DNA from: Microbaculum sp051390635
GTDB taxonomy: Bacteria; Pseudomonadota; Alphaproteobacteria; Rhizobiales; Tepidamorphaceae
Reading direction: 5' to 3'
Assembly (NCBI RefSeq): GCF_051390635.1
Contig: NZ_JBPODT010000003.1
Span: forward strand, 372,001 to 436,000
DNA length: 64,000 bases
The notes under the pieces were generated by a model. That model worked only from the letters and a program-made list of their open reading frames with translations, did not search any database and was not told the DNA's origin. The translations under genes and the position numbers were made by a program. Shown here one piece after another: positions 60,734-64,000 of the stretch; the stretch's first letter is position 1, and each line of letters opens with the position of its first letter.

Positions 60734-62071
60734 ATGTCAGTGTCGTCACCGGTCGAAGCGGACACCTTGAGAGGCCTGGACGAGCCGCGCTCTGTCCTGC
60801 CGTCGCCGTCGCCGTGGTTCGTCGCCTTCTGCATGGTGGTGATCGCGGGATCGCTGGCGACGATCCTCTATGCCCGCGTCGGCATGAGCGTGGCCGAGGC
60901 CGGCTGGATCGGCTTCGCCGCGCTTCTGATCATGGTGCTGGCCGAATTCTATTCCGCCCGCGCCCGCGAGCGCTCCGCCGTCGAGGCCGAGCTGCGGGAG
61001 GTGGTGCGCGTCTCCGGCCGGTTCCAGGACGAGATCGCGGCGCTGAACGAACGGATCGCCGACATCGAGGCGACGCTGACGGTCCGCGTCGACGACATGA
61101 TCGAGGAACGGGTGGAGACCATCGTCGCCGACATGCGCCAGATCGAGGACCGGATAGAGGGTCTCGCCGAGACCGTTTCGACGCTTGAGGGCGCGGCTCC
61201 GGCCACCCGGGGGGCGCTGGCCGCCGCGGAGATCGGCGGGCAGGCCGCCGGTGCGTCGGATACTCTTGAGGAGACCCCGGCGTTCCCGGGCATGTCGGAT
61301 GCGGAGGCCGCGGCGATCCTGCGGCGCTCGGTCGAGGAACACGGGCCGCTCATCCATCTGCAGTCGATCGTCACCTTGCCGCAGCGGCGGGTGCGGTACT
61401 ACGAGGCCTTCGCGCGGCTGCGCACCGACGAGGGCCGCTCGCTGATGCCGCGGCAGTTCATCCCGCTCGCCGAGCGGACCGGCATCATGCCGATCATCGA
61501 CAACGCCGTGCTGTTCCGCACGGTTCAGATCCTGCGCAAGATCGCCCGCAAGAACAACGACGTCGGCGTCTTCTGCAACATCTCGGCCCGGTCCCTGGGG
61601 GATGGCGAGTTCTTCCAGCAGTTCGTGGATTTCATGGGCGAGAACCGCAATCTCTCCGGCGCCATCGTCTTCGAGTTCACGCAGGCCGCCTTCGACGATC
61701 TCGGTCCCATCGAGCTCGCCAATCTCGACGCGCTCGCCGAACTGGGCTTCCGCTTTTCGCTGGACAACGTGACCCGGCTCGATATCGACGGCGCGCGCCT
61801 GGCCAAGCACGGTGTCCGCTACATCAAGATCGACGCGGAGACGCTGATGCAGCCGCCGCTTTCGGCGAGCGCCCACATTCACGCCGCCGACCTGGCCAAG
61901 CTGCTCGCCCGGTACGGTATCACGCTGATTGCCACCCGCGTGGAGTCGGAATCCCAGGTGGTCGACATCCTCGACTACGATGTCAGGTTCGCCCAGGGAA
62001 ACCTGTTCTCGCCGCCGCGCATCGTCCGCGCCGAGGCCGCGCAGGCCGCCCGCAACCCCACGATAAACTGA
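60734..62071 (+). CDS. Membrane EAL-domain protein with degenerate catalytic motifs
   Basis: 445 residues. Two helices (about 29-48 and 55-75) are followed by a coiled coil (about 78-155) and an EAL-like domain about 190-435. The first motif is EAFARLR, not EALLR. The loop-6 motif DDFGTG is replaced by LDNVTR, losing the second metal Asp. Glu in FEFTQ, IKIDAETL and ESESQ remain. It is probably not a phosphodiesterase; it may bind c-di-GMP or act as a scaffold. The HAD gene follows at once, with the stop and ATG adjoining. Confidence 0.85.
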   Translation: MSVSSPVEADTLRGLDEPRSVLPSPSPWFVAFCMVVIAGSLATILYARVGMSVAEAGWIGFAALLIMVLAEFYSARARERSAVEAELREVVRVSGRFQDEIAALNERIADIEATLTVRVDDMIEERVETIVADMRQIEDRIEGLAETVSTLEGAAPATRGALAAAEIGGQAAGASDTLEETPAFPGMSDAEAAAILRRSVEEHGPLIHLQSIVTLPQRRVRYYEAFARLRTDEGRSLMPRQFIPLAERTGIMPIIDNAVLFRTVQILRKIARKNNDVGVFCNISARSLGDGEFFQQFVDFMGENRNLSGAIVFEFTQAAFDDLGPIELANLDALAELGFRFSLDNVTRLDIDGARLAKHGVRYIKIDAETLMQPPLSASAHIHAADLAKLLARYGITLIATRVESESQVVDILDYDVRFAQGNLFSPPRIVRAEAAQAARNPTIN

Positions 62072-62959
62072 ATGTCAGACACCAGCCCGGCGAACGGGCC
62101 GCACCCGCAAATCCTGTTGCGGTTCCGCGATCTCGCGGAACGCTATGATGGTATCCTCTGCGACATCTGGGGCGTCGTCCACAACGGCGTCCGCGCCTGG
62201 CCGGACGCCTGCGATGCGCTACACCGGTTCCGCGAGGCCGGCGGCCGGGTGGTCCTGATCACCAACGCGCCGCGTCCCTCTGCGCCGATCCGCGAGATGC
62301 TCGACGGCCTGAAGGTGCCGCACCATGCCTATGACGACATCGTCTCCTCGGGCGACCTGACGCACGCGATGCTGGCCGAGCGGGCCGGCCGCAAGGCCTT
62401 CCATCTGGGGCCGGAGCGCGACCTCGGGGTGTTCGAGGGGATCGACATGCCGCTCACCGGCGCCGCCGATGCCGAGCTGGTGGTCAATACCGGCCTGTTC
62501 GACGACACCACCGAGACCCCCGATGACTATGCCGACATGCTCGCCGCGTTCCGCGCGCGCGACGTCGAGATGGTGTGCGCCAATCCCGATGTTGTGGTCG
62601 AGCGCGGCGACGAACTGCTCTACTGCGCCGGCGCGCTCGCCGATGCCTACGAAGCGTTGGGCGGCAGGGTGCTCTGGGCCGGCAAGCCGCACCCGCCGAT
62701 CTACGACGAGGCCCTGGCCCGCCTGGCGACGGCGGCCGGCCGTCCGGTCGAGCGCGCGCGCGTGCTGGCGATCGGCGACAGCCTGCGCACGGATCTCGCC
62801 GGCGCGGCGCGGTCGGGCGTGGATGCCCTGTTCATCGCGTCGGGCATTCACGGCGGCGAACTGATCCGCGAGGATGCACTCGACCTGCCGGGACTGGAGC
62901 AGTCCTTCCGGCAGGCCGATGTCTGGCCGCGCGCGGTGATGTCGCGGCTGGTCTGGTAG
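62072..62959 (+). CDS. HAD-superfamily class IIA hydrolase (TIGR01459-like)
   Basis: 295 residues. The catalytic DxWG motif ILCDIWGVVHNGVRAWPDAC, the class IIA cap, then KPHPPIYDEALARL and the Asp pair GDSLRTDLAGAARSGVDALF. It is related to 4-nitrophenyl phosphatase and phosphoglycolate-phosphatase-like enzymes; the group's substrate is unsettled. The ATG directly follows the EAL stop, so the two are translationally coupled. It ends 54 bases from the convergent cheZ gene. Confidence 0.9.
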   Translation: MSDTSPANGPHPQILLRFRDLAERYDGILCDIWGVVHNGVRAWPDACDALHRFREAGGRVVLITNAPRPSAPIREMLDGLKVPHHAYDDIVSSGDLTHAMLAERAGRKAFHLGPERDLGVFEGIDMPLTGAADAELVVNTGLFDDTTETPDDYADMLAAFRARDVEMVCANPDVVVERGDELLYCAGALADAYEALGGRVLWAGKPHPPIYDEALARLATAAGRPVERARVLAIGDSLRTDLAGAARSGVDALFIASGIHGGELIREDALDLPGLEQSFRQADVWPRAVMSRLVW

Positions 62960-62999
62960 CGGCGGGTCAGGTAACGGCGCGTCTGGTGACGCCGGCCGG
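62955..62999 (+). repeat. Imperfect 15-base tandem repeat, three copies
   Basis: Copies start at 62955, 62970 and 62985 and share GGT-x-x-CG-C/G. The repeat overlaps the HAD stop and fills the convergent gap before cheZ. It is too diverged for strong claims. Confidence 0.35.
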
Positions 63000-63013
63000 T
63001 TGACGGGCGCGCG

Positions 63014-63664
63014 TCAGGCAGCGGAAAACAGGTCGTCGACCTCGTCCTGGCTGACGCCCTCGCCCCTGGCCTGGGGCCCGTCCAGCAGCAGGTCTTTCCT
63101 GCGCCGCACGCGGCTCGCCTCGTCCTCGTTGGCATGGCCCTCGGAGTCCTCGACCCGCATGCGCTGGGCGAAGCGGCTGACGCGGTCGTCGATCATCCGC
63201 AACGTCTCGACCACCTTGGTGATGCGCTGGCCGGTGATGTCCTGGAACGAGCAGGCTTCGAAGATCTTCATGACGTTCTCGTCGACCAGCGCCTTGTAGG
63301 CGTCATGGTCGGCGTCGTCGGCGTTCATGATGGCCTCGGCGCACTCCATGATCGTGTTCGTGGCCTCTTCCGTGGCCTCGACAACGGCGTCGAGTTCCTT
63401 GCCCGCCGTCGGCAGGTGCGTCTGCTTCAGGTCGTTGGCCTGCAGCCCGGCGATATCCGTCTTCATCGCCTCGATATACGAGGCGATCTCGCGGAACTCG
63501 CGCTGGATCGAGGCGTCGACGGCGCGATAGACGCTCGACAGCGACGACGACATCGTCTGCGCCAGAGACAGGATCTCGTTGACGGTGATATCGCCGTTCG
63601 TGCCGATGCCGATTTCCTCGAGGACCTGCGAAACCCGTGCGGCGCCCGATTCCGTGTTGGCCAT
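63014..63664 (-). CDS. cheZ: CheZ-type protein phosphatase, second copy
   Basis: 216 residues from the ATG at 63664 (GGGGA upstream). Helical throughout. The active-site motif is ACSFQDITGQRITKVVETL (about 130-148) with Asp and Gln. It has a short charged linker and a C-terminus GVSQDEVDDLFSAA that resembles the FliM CheY-binding peptide and matches the tail of the first copy. It follows cheY by 65 bases, so the response regulator and its phosphatase are made together. Confidence 0.88.
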   Translation of the reverse strand: MANTESGAARVSQVLEEIGIGTNGDITVNEILSLAQTMSSSLSSVYRAVDASIQREFREIASYIEAMKTDIAGLQANDLKQTHLPTAGKELDAVVEATEEATNTIMECAEAIMNADDADHDAYKALVDENVMKIFEACSFQDITGQRITKVVETLRMIDDRVSRFAQRMRVEDSEGHANEDEASRVRRRKDLLLDGPQARGEGVSQDEVDDLFSAA

Positions 63665-63729
63665 GGTGTGATCCCCTCTTGACCAGCCGATTGTTGCGGA
63701 GGGGCGGGTGTCCCGCCGCTCCGGCGGGA

Positions 63730-64000
63730 TCAGGCGCCGAAGACGGCGTCGATCTTGGACTTCAACGTCGCGGCGTTGAACGGCTTGACGATGTAGTTGT
63801 TCACGCCGGCCTTCTTGGCGGCGATCACGTTCTCGGTCTTGGATTCGGCGGTGACCATGATGAAGGGCATGCCGCACAGACGTTCGTCGCCGCGCACCTG
63901 CTTCAACAGCTCGTAGCCGGTCATCGGCTCCATGTTCCAGTCGGAGATGACGAGACCATATTGCTTGGCCCGCAGCTTCTGCAGCGCCTCGGTCCCGTCC
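63730..64000 (-). CDS. cheY: CheY-type response regulator, 5' end beyond the window
   Basis: Ninety codons are visible to the window edge. The phosphoacceptor Asp is in LVISDWNMEPMTG, the conserved Thr in FIMVTAESK and the Lys in YIVKPFNAATLK. These are intact CheY features. Single receiver domain, with no output domain before the stop. About 35 N-terminal residues are missing. It is co-directional and followed by cheZ. Confidence 0.92.
   Translation of the reverse strand, partial: DGTEALQKLRAKQYGLVISDWNMEPMTGYELLKQVRGDERLCGMPFIMVTAESKTENVIAAKKAGVNNYIVKPFNAATLKSKIDAVFGA

Noticed and set aside
1..64000. CRISPR arrays, rRNA, tRNA or prophage
   Set aside because: No regularly spaced direct repeats, no rRNA-like stretches, no complete tRNA cloverleaf and no phage or integrase genes were seen on reading both strands.

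Overview
The window reads as chromosomal DNA of a GC-rich alphaproteobacterium, most likely of the Hyphomicrobiales (Rhizobiales) group. Pointers are the hisS-hisZ-hisG cluster, a long alphaproteobacterial-type histidyl-tRNA synthetase, groESL under a CIRCE element, a BcsS-like protein, two CheZ-type phosphatases, and abundant TRAP transporters and 2-hydroxy-acid oxidases. Genus cannot be fixed from sequence reading alone. No rRNA, tRNA, CRISPR array, transposase, integrase or phage gene was seen, so this looks like core and lifestyle genome rather than an island.

Layout. 1-6 kb: NDP-forming acyl-CoA synthetase (cut by the left edge), UspA tandem protein, host-attachment-like protein, spermidine-synthase-like protein, acyl-CoA dehydrogenase. 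6-13 kb: EamA exporter, PAS-PAS-GGDEF-EAL protein, a conserved unknown with a Tat-exported thioredoxin, a YcbB-type L,D-transpeptidase, a MarR regulator and a membrane protein. 13-25 kb: iron alcohol dehydrogenase and FMN lactate-type dehydrogenase, divergent from a TRAP operon (dctPQM) followed by an amidase and a tiny membrane protein, then a second TRAP operon with an extended DctQ. 25-38 kb: DUF3422 protein, cytochrome c, LysR regulator divergent from glcDEF, GMC oxidoreductase with a small partner, a chemoreceptor with a separate periplasmic sensor, malate synthase A. 38-43 kb: split PAS/MCP (Aer-like) pair, second L,D-transpeptidase, secreted Cys-rich protein, CheZ. 43-51 kb: hisS-hisZ-hisG, small membrane proteins, BcsS-like protein, groESL. 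51-64 kb: second EamA protein, YdhR-like protein, class III nucleotide cyclase, MFS exporter, DUF427, divergent AAA+ regulator, omega-amino-acid aminotransferase, degenerate EAL protein, HAD phosphatase and a cheY-cheZ operon cut by the right edge.

How the parts fit. The 13-38 kb half looks like a carboxylate-scavenging region: TRAP uptake of small organic acids, FMN oxidation of a 2-hydroxy acid, glycolate oxidase producing glyoxylate, and malate synthase consuming it. A dyad of the form TTTCC-N5-GGAAA occurs upstream of glcD and aceB, and with one mismatch between lldD and the first TRAP operon, which suggests a shared regulator, possibly the LysR protein divergent from glcD. A second theme is chemotaxis and nucleotide second messengers: two chemoreceptors with detached sensor subunits, two CheZ proteins carrying a FliM-like C-terminal peptide, one intact and one degenerate EAL protein, and a nucleotide cyclase. 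The strongest anomaly is a patch of about 360 bases inside hisS whose codon use differs sharply from its flanks.
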